Shown here one piece after another: positions 1-5,795 of a stretch of 8,632 nucleotides of DNA. The DNA is taken from assembly GCA_964571295.1 (NCBI GenBank), contig CAZNAO010000037.1, positions 1 through 8,632 on the forward strand, read 5' to 3'. The translations under genes were made by a program, and so were the position numbers. Position 1 is the first letter of the stretch. Each line of letters starts with the position of its first letter. Origin of the DNA: UBA922 sp964571295 (GTDB taxonomy: Bacteria > Patescibacteriota > Patescibacteriia > Magasanikbacterales > UBA922). The notes below the pieces were generated by a model. The model was not told the origin of the DNA, made no database searches, and saw nothing but the letters and a program-made list of their open reading frames with translations.

Positions 1-16
1 GAAGAAACCGAGTCAC

Positions 17-568
17 ATGAAGAATCAGAAGAAACAACCTAACTATAATCCTCTTAAACACCCCTATCAACGTTTTGGGTTGTTTATTGATGTGCAGAAT
101 ATGTATTATTCTGCCAAGAATTTGTTTCAGCGCAAGGTCAATTTTGGTGCAATTGTAAAAGAGGCAGTAGGTAATCGTAAGCTTATTCGTGCAATTGCAT
201 ATGTGGTGCGGACCGAGGCACAAGATGAGCAGCCATTTTTTGAAGCACTGTATAATCTGGGTATTGAAACTAGAGAAAAAGATTTGCAAATTTTTAGTAG
301 TGGTATGAAGAAGGCTGATTGGGATGTCGGACTCGCAGTTGATGCGATTCGTCTGTCCCAAAGTCTTGATGCTATTGTGATTGTGTCTGGAGATGGAGAT
401 TATTTACCACTGGTCGAATATTTGCGCAGTATGGGTAAACAGGTGGAAGTCGCTGCATTCGGTGAAACCACCTCCTCGTTACTCAGAGATGAGGTTGACG
501 ATTTCATGGATTTGAGTGAGCGAAAAGATTTGTTTTTGATTGCAGATTATCGGAAAAAACGTAGATAA
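17..568 (+). CDS. NYN domain (LabA/DUF88-like) protein, predicted RNase
   Basis: The product is 183 aa and matches the NYN/PIN-like nuclease fold of the LabA/DUF88 group. Family members are metal-dependent RNases or predicted RNases acting in the cytoplasm. The acidic, metal-binding positions are visible: FIDVQN at residues 23-28 (D25, N28), KKADWDVGLAVDA at 98-110 (D101, D103, D109), and the VSGDGDY motif at 123-129 (D126, D128). The N-terminus is a short basic, Asn-rich stretch and the C-terminus ends in a basic tail (KKRR). The start is the first ATG in the window, with no clear Shine-Dalgarno site. The frame is open to the left edge, so a slightly longer protein cannot be excluded. The gene stands 183 bp upstream of the pnp ATG in the same direction, which fits a general RNA-processing role, but the substrate is unknown. 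The family call is firm and the function is inferred. Confidence 0.9.
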   Translation: MKNQKKQPNYNPLKHPYQRFGLFIDVQNMYYSAKNLFQRKVNFGAIVKEAVGNRKLIRAIAYVVRTEAQDEQPFFEALYNLGIETREKDLQIFSSGMKKADWDVGLAVDAIRLSQSLDAIVIVSGDGDYLPLVEYLRSMGKQVEVAAFGETTSSLLRDEVDDFMDLSERKDLFLIADYRKKRR

Positions 569-570
569 GA

Positions 571-600
571 TTGATTGCACAAATTAATGCAGATTACGAT
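571..600 (+). promoter_or_regulatory. Weak candidate sigma70-type promoter upstream of pnp
   Basis: TTGATT (571-576) and TACGAT (595-600) are separated by 18 nt, just after the NYN stop codon. Transcription would begin near 607 and leave a pnp leader of roughly 145 nt. Neither hexamer is close to consensus, and read-through from the NYN gene is an equally good explanation. Confidence 0.25.
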
Positions 601-728
601 GGAAGCTGCTGTGATCTGTGTGATCAAATTATGAATTAGTTTAAATTAATATTGAACGTTGGTCATAGGACATCTAGGTCAGTACAGTCTCATTCAGACT
701 TACCCGATCTATCGCTCTATGATCATCG

Positions 729-749
729 TTCGCTAAATCTATTAGCGAA
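729..749 (+). promoter_or_regulatory. Hairpin abutting the pnp start codon
   Basis: TTCGCTAA (729-736) and TTAGCGAA (742-749) form a perfect 8-bp inverted repeat with a 5-nt loop. It ends one base before the ATG at 751, in the place where a ribosome binding site would normally be. Many bacterial pnp genes are controlled by PNPase itself through a structured 5' leader (established in E. coli, with RNase III). A similar role here is inference. If the TTG at 652 were the true start, the repeat would lie inside the coding region. Confidence 0.5.
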
Positions 750-750
750 T

Positions 751-2982
751 ATGCTACAACCAAAACAATGGTCAACACTGTGGGGTGGGCGGACACTCAC
801 GATTGAGACCGGACGATTGGCGCTTCAGGCGCTTGCGTCGTGTACGGTGCAATACGGCGACACGGTCGTACTTGCAAGTGTTATGAAGAGTACGGAGCCA
901 CGTGACGGGATTGACTATTTTCCGCTCATGGTAGATTTCGAAGAGAAATTATACGCAGCGGGCAAAATTAAAGGATCCCGCTTTATCAAGCGTGAAGGTA
1001 GGCCGAGTGAAGACGCAATTCTTTCAGCACGCCTGATTGATCGAGCAATTCGACCCTTATTTAATGATGCAACCAGAACTGACGTTCAGGTGGTCATTAC
1101 CACTCTTGCGGTTGATGGTGAGCATGATGCGTCGGTTGTTGGATTGGTGGCTGCAAGCGCAGTATTGTCTATTTCGTCGGTACCGTGGAATGGTCCGATT
1201 GCGGGAGCACGTATCGGCATGGCACAGGACGGTAGCTTTATTTTGAACGTTACCTCAACCCAGATGACCGAGAATCCAGTGCTTGATCTCGTGGTTGCAG
1301 GTACTCCTGACAAGCTGGTTATGGTTGAAGCAGGTGCACACGAAGTACCGGAAGCTACTATGCTTGAGGCAATGAAATGGGGTTGCCGGGAACTCAAACC
1401 AGTCGTTGATCTTATTTCACAAATTCAAAAAGAAGTCGGTAAAGAGAAAGATACTCCAAAAACAGCATCTGAATTGAGTGATGCTGACAAAGCAAAAGCA
1501 GCATTTCGTGAATATGTTGCATCACACGTAGACGAGGTGGTATTTACTACCCCAAAAATCACCCGAGCAGATCGCTATGGTGCGATGGACGTCCTCAAGA
1601 CCGGCGGAAAAGAACATTTGCTCTCTCTTGGTTTTGAAGAAGATGTTATTAAAAAAGCGCTTAACCAGGTAAAGTCATATGTCGCTGAAGAGGTGACGAA
1701 GTGCATCCTTGAAAAAGGAAAACGACTGGATGGACGAAGCATGACTGAGATTCGAGAACTTCAGACTGAGGTGGATCTTCTTCCTCGTGTGCATGGTTCT
1801 GCTATGTTTATGCGCGGTGATACCCAAGTACTTTCAGTGGTTACACTCGGAGCTCCGGGAGACGTACAGACACTTGATAGCATGGAGGAAGATGGAACCA
1901 AGCGTTACATGCATCATTATAATGATGCACCGTATACATATGGTGAAGTTTCTCCGATTCGTGGCCCTGGACGCCGGGCAATCGGGCATGGTGCTCTTGC
2001 TGAGCGTGCACTTGAGCCAGTACTTCCGGCACAAGCAGATTTCCCATATACTATTCGGGTTGTTTCTGAAGTTATGGGATCAAACGGCTCGAGCTCAATG
2101 GCGTCAACCTGCGGCTCGACTTTGTCCCTTATGGCAGCAGGGGTGCCGATCAAAAAAGCGGTTGCCGGAATTGCGATGGGACTTGCATCAAATGATGCCG
2201 GACAGTGGAAAGTATTGACTGATTTGCAGGATGTAGAAGATGGCCCGGGTGGAATGGATTTCAAGATTGCGGGAACCGCAGATGGGATCACCGCGATTCA
2301 GATGGATACCAAAACCAATGGATTGACCTGGGATATTGTTGATCAAACTATCGCACAGGCTCGTGATGCGCGAATTCAGATTCTCGATGTCATGCGCTCA
2401 CGAATTGCCGCTCCACGTACTGAACTTTCAACCTATGCACCGCGTATTGTGACGATCACGATCAATCCTGATAAAATTCGCGATGTGATTGGTCCTGGTG
2501 GAAAAGTGATTAATAAGATTATTGATGAAACCGGAGTTCAAATTGACATTGAACAGGACGGTCGTGTCATGGTCACTTCAAGTGATTCTGACGGAATGAG
2601 TAAAGCAGTGAAGATGATTGAAGACCTTACTCATGAAGTTACTGCCGGAGAAGAGTATGAAGGGAAAGTGAGTCGACTTGAAGATTTTGGGGCATTTGTG
2701 GAAATTCTTCCGGGAAAAGACGGATTAGTGCATGTGAGTGAAATCGCGTGGGAACGTACCAATAAGCCTTCTGACGTCTTGAAGCTCGGTGATACGGTAA
2801 AAGTAGTAGTGAAAGAAATTGACAATTTGGGGCGAGTGAATCTCTCGATAAAAGCATTGTTACCGAAGCCTGAAGGATATGTGGAACAACCACCTCGCGA
2901 TGATCGGGGTCCCCGAAGAGGAGGCAGTGATCGCGGAGGATTCCGCGGCGGACATGATCGCCGAGGGCCTCGAAGACCGTAA
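751..2982 (+). CDS. pnp: Polyribonucleotide nucleotidyltransferase (PNPase)
   Basis: This 743-aa protein is the phosphorolytic 3'-5' exoribonuclease that turns over mRNA (RNA + phosphate to nucleoside diphosphates). It is normally a cytoplasmic homotrimer. Domains in order: first RNase PH domain (about 5-180, with the RFIKREGRPSE motif at 77-87), a helical linker, second RNase PH domain (about 320-550) carrying the phosphate-site SNGSSSMAS segment (444-452) and the metal/catalytic D497, D503 and K505 (MDFK), a KH domain with IGPGGK (580-585), an S1 domain (about 636-701), and an Arg/Gly-rich tail. The ATG at 751 is chosen because homology to PNPase begins there (LQPKQW...GGRTLTIETG). The frame stays open upstream to a TTG at 652, adding 33 residues unlike other PNPases as I know them. 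No Shine-Dalgarno site precedes either start. Length is normal for the family. A strong terminator follows, so pnp ends its transcription unit. Confidence 0.97.
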   Translation: MLQPKQWSTLWGGRTLTIETGRLALQALASCTVQYGDTVVLASVMKSTEPRDGIDYFPLMVDFEEKLYAAGKIKGSRFIKREGRPSEDAILSARLIDRAIRPLFNDATRTDVQVVITTLAVDGEHDASVVGLVAASAVLSISSVPWNGPIAGARIGMAQDGSFILNVTSTQMTENPVLDLVVAGTPDKLVMVEAGAHEVPEATMLEAMKWGCRELKPVVDLISQIQKEVGKEKDTPKTASELSDADKAKAAFREYVASHVDEVVFTTPKITRADRYGAMDVLKTGGKEHLLSLGFEEDVIKKALNQVKSYVAEEVTKCILEKGKRLDGRSMTEIRELQTEVDLLPRVHGSAMFMRGDTQVLSVVTLGAPGDVQTLDSMEEDGTKRYMHHYNDAPYTYGEVSPIRGPGRRAIGHGALAERALEPVLPAQADFPYTIRVVSEVMGSNGSSSMASTCGSTLSLMAAGVPIKKAVAGIAMGLASNDAGQWKVLTDLQDVEDGPGGMDFKIAGTADGITAIQMDTKTNGLTWDIVDQTIAQARDARIQILDVMRSRIAAPRTELSTYAPRIVTITINPDKIRDVIGPGGKVINKIIDETGVQIDIEQDGRVMVTSSDSDGMSKAVKMIEDLTHEVTAGEEYEGKVSRLEDFGAFVEILPGKDGLVHVSEIAWERTNKPSDVLKLGDTVKVVVKEIDNLGRVNLSIKALLPKPEGYVEQPPRDDRGPRRGGSDRGGFRGGHDRRGPRRP

Positions 2983-3003
2983 GTTATAGATAACATTTAG
3001 AAT

Positions 3004-3043
3004 AAACCCCGCTTTTCGCAAAGAGCGGGGTTTTGACTTTTTA
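3004..3043 (+). terminator. Rho-independent terminator of pnp
   Basis: AACCCCGCT (3005-3013) pairs with AGCGGGGTT (3024-3032) in a GC-rich stem. It extends by an outer A-T pair and inner T-G and T-A pairs around a small loop, and is followed by a T-rich run. It begins 22 nt after the pnp stop codon. Confidence 0.93.
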
Positions 3044-3054
3044 TAGTTTGTTTT

Positions 3055-3158
3055 GTAGGGTGGGAATGGAGTGGAGTACTTAGCGTGTCCATATACCTAA
3101 ATCAACAGATCTGGTTTCGGATTCATATGTACAAAGGGTGCTCCATTCCACTACCCTT
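3055..3158. repeat. Imperfect inverted repeat, possibly a small non-autonomous element remnant
   Basis: AGGGT (3057-3061) and GGAATGGAG (3063-3071) are complementary to ACCCT (3153-3157) and CTCCATTCC (3141-3149). The arms are about 15 bp with a small internal bulge and enclose about 70 nt. TTGTTTT occurs just outside the left arm (3048-3054) and overlapping or just outside the right arm (3157-3163), which could be a target-site duplication. The T-rich sequence makes chance plausible. No ORF is convincing here. Confidence 0.35.
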
Positions 3159-3198
3159 GTTTTCCTCGGGTAAGTTTGAAATACTATACACGTATTGT

Positions 3199-3214
3199 AC
3201 ATGTCGCAGTGGTG
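3199..3214 (+). repeat. Partial upstream copy of the tRNA-Leu 5' end
   Basis: ACATGTCGCAGTGGTG at 3199-3214 matches 3278-3293 at 15 of 16 positions. The second copy spans the last four bases before tRNA-Leu and its first 12 bases. The copies are 79 bp apart. Sequence after position 3214 does not continue as a tRNA, so this is a fragment and not a second gene. Confidence 0.55.
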
Positions 3215-3252
3215 TCATGAACCACAGGGGTAAAACAACATTAAAACTCATG

Positions 3253-3271
3253 TTGCAAGATACTCTTGCAA
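3253..3271 (+). repeat. Perfect short hairpin upstream of tRNA-Leu
   Basis: TTGCAAGA, a TAC loop and TCTTGCAA form a perfect 8-bp stem ending 10 nt before the tRNA. A second stem, CAACAT (3236-3241) with ATGTTG (3250-3255), overlaps its left arm by three bases, so the two are mutually exclusive. No T-run follows, so it is not a standard terminator. It may be a processing or leader structure in the tRNA precursor. Confidence 0.4.
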
Positions 3272-3281
3272 AGAATAACAT

Positions 3282-3366
3282 GCCGCAGTGGTGAAATTGG
3301 TATACACGCGTGCCTTAGGAGCACGTACCGAAAGGTGTGAGAGTTCGAGTCTCTCCTGCGGCACCA
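3282..3366 (+). tRNA. tRNA-Leu (anticodon UAG), CCA encoded
   Basis: The acceptor stem GCCGCAG pairs with CTGCGGC (3356-3362), followed by discriminator A and an encoded CCA (3364-3366). The D-arm is GTG/CAC. The anticodon stem CGTGC/GCACG encloses the loop CTTAGGA with anticodon TAG, which reads CUA leucine codons. A long variable arm (ACC-GAAA-GGT) marks the class II tRNA typical of Leu. The T-stem GAGAG/CTCTC carries TTCGAGT. All stems are intact. The HEPN-like gene starts 10 nt after the CCA, so the two are probably cotranscribed and separated by 3' processing. tRNA genes are common integration sites, and AT-rich genes follow directly, but I found no second copy of the tRNA 3' end in this window. 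Confidence 0.97.
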
Positions 3367-3375
3367 AAGGCAACT

Positions 3376-4107
3376 ATGGAGTATAAGGTGACAGGGACTT
3401 TTGATATTGTTAACCTAATCTTTCAGAAAGAAGAACGTTTTGAGTTACCAATTGGGTCAAATTGTTCATTTATTTTTCCACTTCAAAGTAAGATTGGTTC
3501 TAAGCAAAAATTTGAGTTACTTTTAAGTTCGGAGAATAGTGATGAAAATGTTATTAAGCAAAAAATTGTAGAATTCATCGAGTGTGCAGTTTCAAGTATT
3601 TCTTTTGCATTTCGTACACCAGTTGAATACGTAAACATCGATTTTACTCAAAACGAAAAGAATGATGCCATATCGGCGTCTTCTAAAAGAAAGGCGGAAC
3701 TCACTGGAGCCGATTTTCCAAAAGAAGATCAGATTCTTCTTTTGAAGAAGATAGCAACAGATGAATACAAAGATAAAGTTTTTTTGTTGAAGTTATATCG
3801 ACAATCCTTGTCACCCGATTTGTATGCTACTTTTTGGCATGTGTATACAATTTTGATGATTGTGATTGGAGAAAGAAGAGAAATTGACCTGTGGATTCAA
3901 GATAATTTTCCGAATCTTCTACCCTTATTACATAATGACTACACAAAAGAGAATGAGACTATTTTATTAGCGATTCGAGATACGTCTAGTCATAGAAATG
4001 CTACTTTTTCGGGAAATAAGTTAAATATTGATATAGAATTAAAAATATATAGTCTCTATTTCAGAGATATTGCTCATAAGGCAATTGTGAATCACTTAAA
4101 AGTTTAA
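3376..4107 (+). CDS. Hypothetical protein with HEPN-type R-x4-H motif (putative RNase)
   Basis: The product is 243 aa and I do not recognise a named family. The N-terminal half (about 1-95) looks mainly beta-stranded and the C-terminal half (about 115-243) mainly helical. Near the C-terminus is IRDTSSHRN (200-208), giving R201-D202-x3-H206. This fits the R-polar-x3-H catalytic signature of HEPN ribonuclease domains, which act in toxin-antitoxin, abortive-infection and CRISPR-associated RNases. The preceding Trp/Tyr-rich helix (147-166) and following helix (220-240) fit the four-helix HEPN layout. The ATG at 3376 is preferred over the upstream GTG at 3337, which lies inside the tRNA. AAAGG (3366-3370) is a modest ribosome binding site, 5 nt before the ATG. 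Sampled GC is about 33%, below pnp. The GIY-YIG gene follows after 12 nt, suggesting an operon. The gene is secure; the HEPN call is moderate and rests on motif and position only. Confidence 0.8.
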   Translation: MEYKVTGTFDIVNLIFQKEERFELPIGSNCSFIFPLQSKIGSKQKFELLLSSENSDENVIKQKIVEFIECAVSSISFAFRTPVEYVNIDFTQNEKNDAISASSKRKAELTGADFPKEDQILLLKKIATDEYKDKVFLLKLYRQSLSPDLYATFWHVYTILMIVIGERREIDLWIQDNFPNLLPLLHNDYTKENETILLAIRDTSSHRNATFSGNKLNIDIELKIYSLYFRDIAHKAIVNHLKV

Positions 4108-4119
4108 TAATAAGAAAAT

Positions 4120-4725
4120 ATGAACGAAGGAATCATATATATTATGACCACGGCTGTATCTGGTCTTATTAAAATCGGTCAAACTGGCACGGATATGTAT
4201 CAGGAGCGTATGCGTAATCTGGAGGCGAATGGTTACTATAATGTAGTTGGTTTAAAGCGTGCGTTTGCAATTGAACTTGAAGATTATAAAGAAAAAGAAA
4301 GTTTACTCCATGAAATTTTTAGTCGCCAACGTATTGGTGAAAGTGAACTTTTTGCGCTTGAAGCTGATCTTGCAAAACAGTTGTTACTTTCGTTTGAAGG
4401 TAAAGTGATTTTTCCAAAAGAACTTGATAAGGAAAAGGATTTTGAAGAAGTTTCTACAAATAGAAGACAGGGTGCTCAATTTTCTTTTTATAAAAAAGGT
4501 ATTAAAGATGGAGATGAGATCATGTTTATTGCTGATAAAGATATTGTTGCAAAAGTTGTAGGAGAGCGAGAAGTTGAGTACGGTGGACAGATTTGGAAAC
4601 TCGCACCGCTTACTTATCATATTTATGAGCGAAAAGGTGAATTAAATAAGAGCGGCTCTTACCAGGGTGCGGCTTATTGGTCATATAAAGGAAAACGATT
4701 AAGAGAAATGTCTGATAAGTACTAA
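4120..4725 (+). CDS. GIY-YIG (T5orf172-type) nuclease with C-terminal RAMA-like domain
   Basis: This 201-aa protein has two parts. Residues 4-90 match the T5orf172 branch of GIY-YIG endonucleases: GIIYIM (4-9), IKIGQT (17-22) in place of YIG, the likely catalytic Arg in QERMRNL (R30), and the conserved E60-x3-H64 with the downstream ESELFAL segment (74-80). Residues 118-197 resemble the C-terminal domain often attached to such proteins, related to RAMA (restriction enzyme adenine methylase-associated) domains: GDEIMF (131-136), KVVGEREVEYGGQIWKL (145-161), SGSYQGAAYWSYKGKRL (178-194). Family knowledge: GIY-YIG domains cut DNA, and RAMA domains are predicted to read modified DNA. A charged linker (about 91-117) joins them. 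The start ATG lacks a clear Shine-Dalgarno site. The gene sits 12 nt after the HEPN-like gene and shares its AT-rich composition. The target is unknown; defence or a mobile-element role are both possible. Confidence 0.85.
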   Translation: MNEGIIYIMTTAVSGLIKIGQTGTDMYQERMRNLEANGYYNVVGLKRAFAIELEDYKEKESLLHEIFSRQRIGESELFALEADLAKQLLLSFEGKVIFPKELDKEKDFEEVSTNRRQGAQFSFYKKGIKDGDEIMFIADKDIVAKVVGEREVEYGGQIWKLAPLTYHIYERKGELNKSGSYQGAAYWSYKGKRLREMSDKY

Positions 4726-4741
4726 TTGTTGAGGAGTTTCG

Positions 4742-4750
4742 TGTTATACT
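4742..4750 (+). promoter_or_regulatory. Extended -10 promoter for the DUF6498-like gene
   Basis: TGT-TATACT is a near-consensus extended -10 element. No good -35 lies at the right distance, as expected when the TGn extension compensates. The expected start site, about 7 nt downstream (near 4757), is only about 3 nt before the ATG at 4760, so the mRNA would be leaderless or nearly so. Confidence 0.6.
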
Positions 4751-4759
4751 TTTTTCATT

Positions 4760-5374
4760 ATGCCTGTCAGCATTAAATTACGAAGCAATCCATTGCACGA
4801 CCCATCTTTGTGGCTACTTCTTGCTTCAAACATTGTAACTATCTATTTTGCTATAACCGAACATTGGAATCCGGCGATGGTATTGCTGATCTACTGGTTC
4901 CAGAGCATTATTATTGGTTTTTTCAATTTTATCCGGATACTTCAGCTCAAAGAATTTTCTACCGAAGGGTTTGGTTTCAACGGCCGACCAGCACAGCCTA
5001 CCTCAACTACTCGATATTTTTCCGCTTTTTTCTTCCTATTTCATTACGGTTTTTTTCATTTGATCTATCTGGTGTTTATTCTGACCGATACGTTTGGGGA
5101 CAAGCCAGACGCGTCCGAATTGCGATATATTCTGTTTACCGCACTGCTCTTTTTTATCACCCATTTGTTTTCGTATATCTTCTACCGATATCGCGATACC
5201 CAAAAACCAAACATCGGTTCAGTCATGGCCGCTCCCTACGCACGCATCATACCGATGCATCTTACCCTTATTTTTGGTGCATTTGGCGGGGCATTACCGT
5301 TGTTTCTCGTGCTTAAAACTCTGGCGGATGGTATCATGCATATCGTGGAACATCATATTTTGAGGAAAAGTTAA
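4760..5374 (+). CDS. DUF6498-like integral membrane protein
   Basis: The product is 204 aa and strongly hydrophobic, with about five membrane segments (near 15-32, 38-61, 86-109, 121-142, 163-188). It resembles DUF6498, a membrane family of unknown function. Features I associate with that family are WFQSIIIGFFNFIRIL (46-61), HYGFFH (95-100), PMHLTLIFGAF (165-175) and the C-terminal LKT-x-x-D-x3-H-x3-EH pattern (185-198). The repeated histidines in and near the membrane (H95, H100, H167, H194, H198, H199) suggest metal or haem binding, which is speculation. Translation from 4760 appears leaderless. The next gene starts 4 nt after its stop, implying one mRNA. Composition is close to the chromosomal average, unlike the AT-rich pair before it and the GC-rich gene that follows later. 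Family assignment is from memory of the pattern. Confidence 0.8.
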   Translation: MPVSIKLRSNPLHDPSLWLLLASNIVTIYFAITEHWNPAMVLLIYWFQSIIIGFFNFIRILQLKEFSTEGFGFNGRPAQPTSTTRYFSAFFFLFHYGFFHLIYLVFILTDTFGDKPDASELRYILFTALLFFITHLFSYIFYRYRDTQKPNIGSVMAAPYARIIPMHLTLIFGAFGGALPLFLVLKTLADGIMHIVEHHILRKS

Positions 5375-5378
5375 GTAT

Positions 5379-5633
5379 ATGAGTACTAAAATTTCATCTG
5401 GCGTCGTACATCAGGTTCCTCCTGATCTGCGTCGGATGTTGGTTTCTTCATCAAGAGTATTGGCTCTCTGGGAGGATATCACTCCTTTGGCACGCAATGA
5501 GTGGATCTGCTGGATAGAGGATGCAAAGAAGCCTGAGACCAGAACACGACGAATAGAGGTAGGTCGCTCGAAACTTCTTGGCGGTATGCGCCGCCCGTGT
5601 TGTTGGGCAGGGTGTCCGCATCGTTCGGGCTAA
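5379..5633 (+). CDS. Small YdeI/OmpD-associated family protein with CCWxGCxH tail
   Basis: The 84-aa product matches the C-terminal YdeI/OmpD-associated module: VPPDLRRML (13-21), ALWEDITPLARNEWICWIEDAKKPETRTRRIE (29-60), then RRPCCWAGCPHR (71-82). The helical WI-x-DAKKPETR-x-RRIE core is the family signature. In larger relatives it follows a separate N-terminal domain, so this is the short stand-alone form. The clustered C74, C75, C79 and H81 could bind a metal; this is inference. Members have been annotated as bacteriocin-protection proteins in some lineages, but the biochemical role is not settled. The ATG begins 4 nt after the preceding stop, with GAGGA (5362-5366) some distance upstream, so translation is probably coupled to the membrane protein. 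A weak terminator follows. The family call is fairly firm and the function is unknown. Confidence 0.82.
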   Translation: MSTKISSGVVHQVPPDLRRMLVSSSRVLALWEDITPLARNEWICWIEDAKKPETRTRRIEVGRSKLLGGMRRPCCWAGCPHRSG

Positions 5634-5649
5634 CATAGTTTTTTTGTAC

Positions 5650-5680
5650 ACAATCATTTCGGATGGTTGTTTTATTTTTG
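5650..5680 (+). terminator. Probable rho-independent terminator after the YdeI-like gene
   Basis: ACAATCA (5650-5656) pairs with TGGTTGT (5664-5670) with one G-T wobble. Two further inner pairs close a TCG loop, and the run TTTATTTTT follows. The stem is modest in GC, but its position between the gene end and the next promoter supports it. Confidence 0.5.
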
Positions 5681-5687
5681 TTTCACC

Positions 5688-5716
5688 TTGACAAATATGT
5701 GTATTTTTACTATACT
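5688..5716 (+). promoter_or_regulatory. Near-perfect sigma70 promoter (TTGACA-17-TATACT)
   Basis: The -35 TTGACA (5688-5693) and -10 TATACT (5711-5716) are separated by exactly 17 nt. The expected start near 5723 gives a leader of about 73 nt before the GC-rich exported-protein gene. The promoter is of housekeeping type and should be strong and constitutive unless repressed. Confidence 0.85.
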
Positions 5717-5795
5717 CTTCCGGCTCTAGGTGCACTTCATGTGCGCTTCGGGTGGGCAACACAATTCAGTTCTACACCACATCAGAGGTCTCATC

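Noticed and set aside
652..750. TTG-initiated 33-residue extension of PNPase
   Set aside because: No ribosome binding site, no resemblance to PNPase N-termini, and it contains the hairpin before the ATG; kept only as an alternative start.
1917..2291. Open frames on the - strand within pnp
   Set aside because: Shadow frames of a securely identified conserved gene with no family resemblance.
3085..3294. 69-codon frame running into tRNA-Leu
   Set aside because: It overlaps the tRNA, lacks a ribosome binding site and has no recognisable sequence.
3337..3375. GTG start of the HEPN-like frame inside tRNA-Leu
   Set aside because: These codons (RVRVSPAAP...) are the tRNA 3' half read as protein; the ATG at 3376 with AAAGG upstream is the sensible start.
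3367..4760. Integrated element with tRNA attachment-site duplication
   Set aside because: I found no copy of the tRNA-Leu 3' end downstream and no integrase in this window, so integration is not demonstrated.
5730..5795. Upstream ATG extending the exported protein by 22 residues
   Set aside because: It would bury the signal sequence, and the ATG at 5796 has a good Shine-Dalgarno site at proper spacing.
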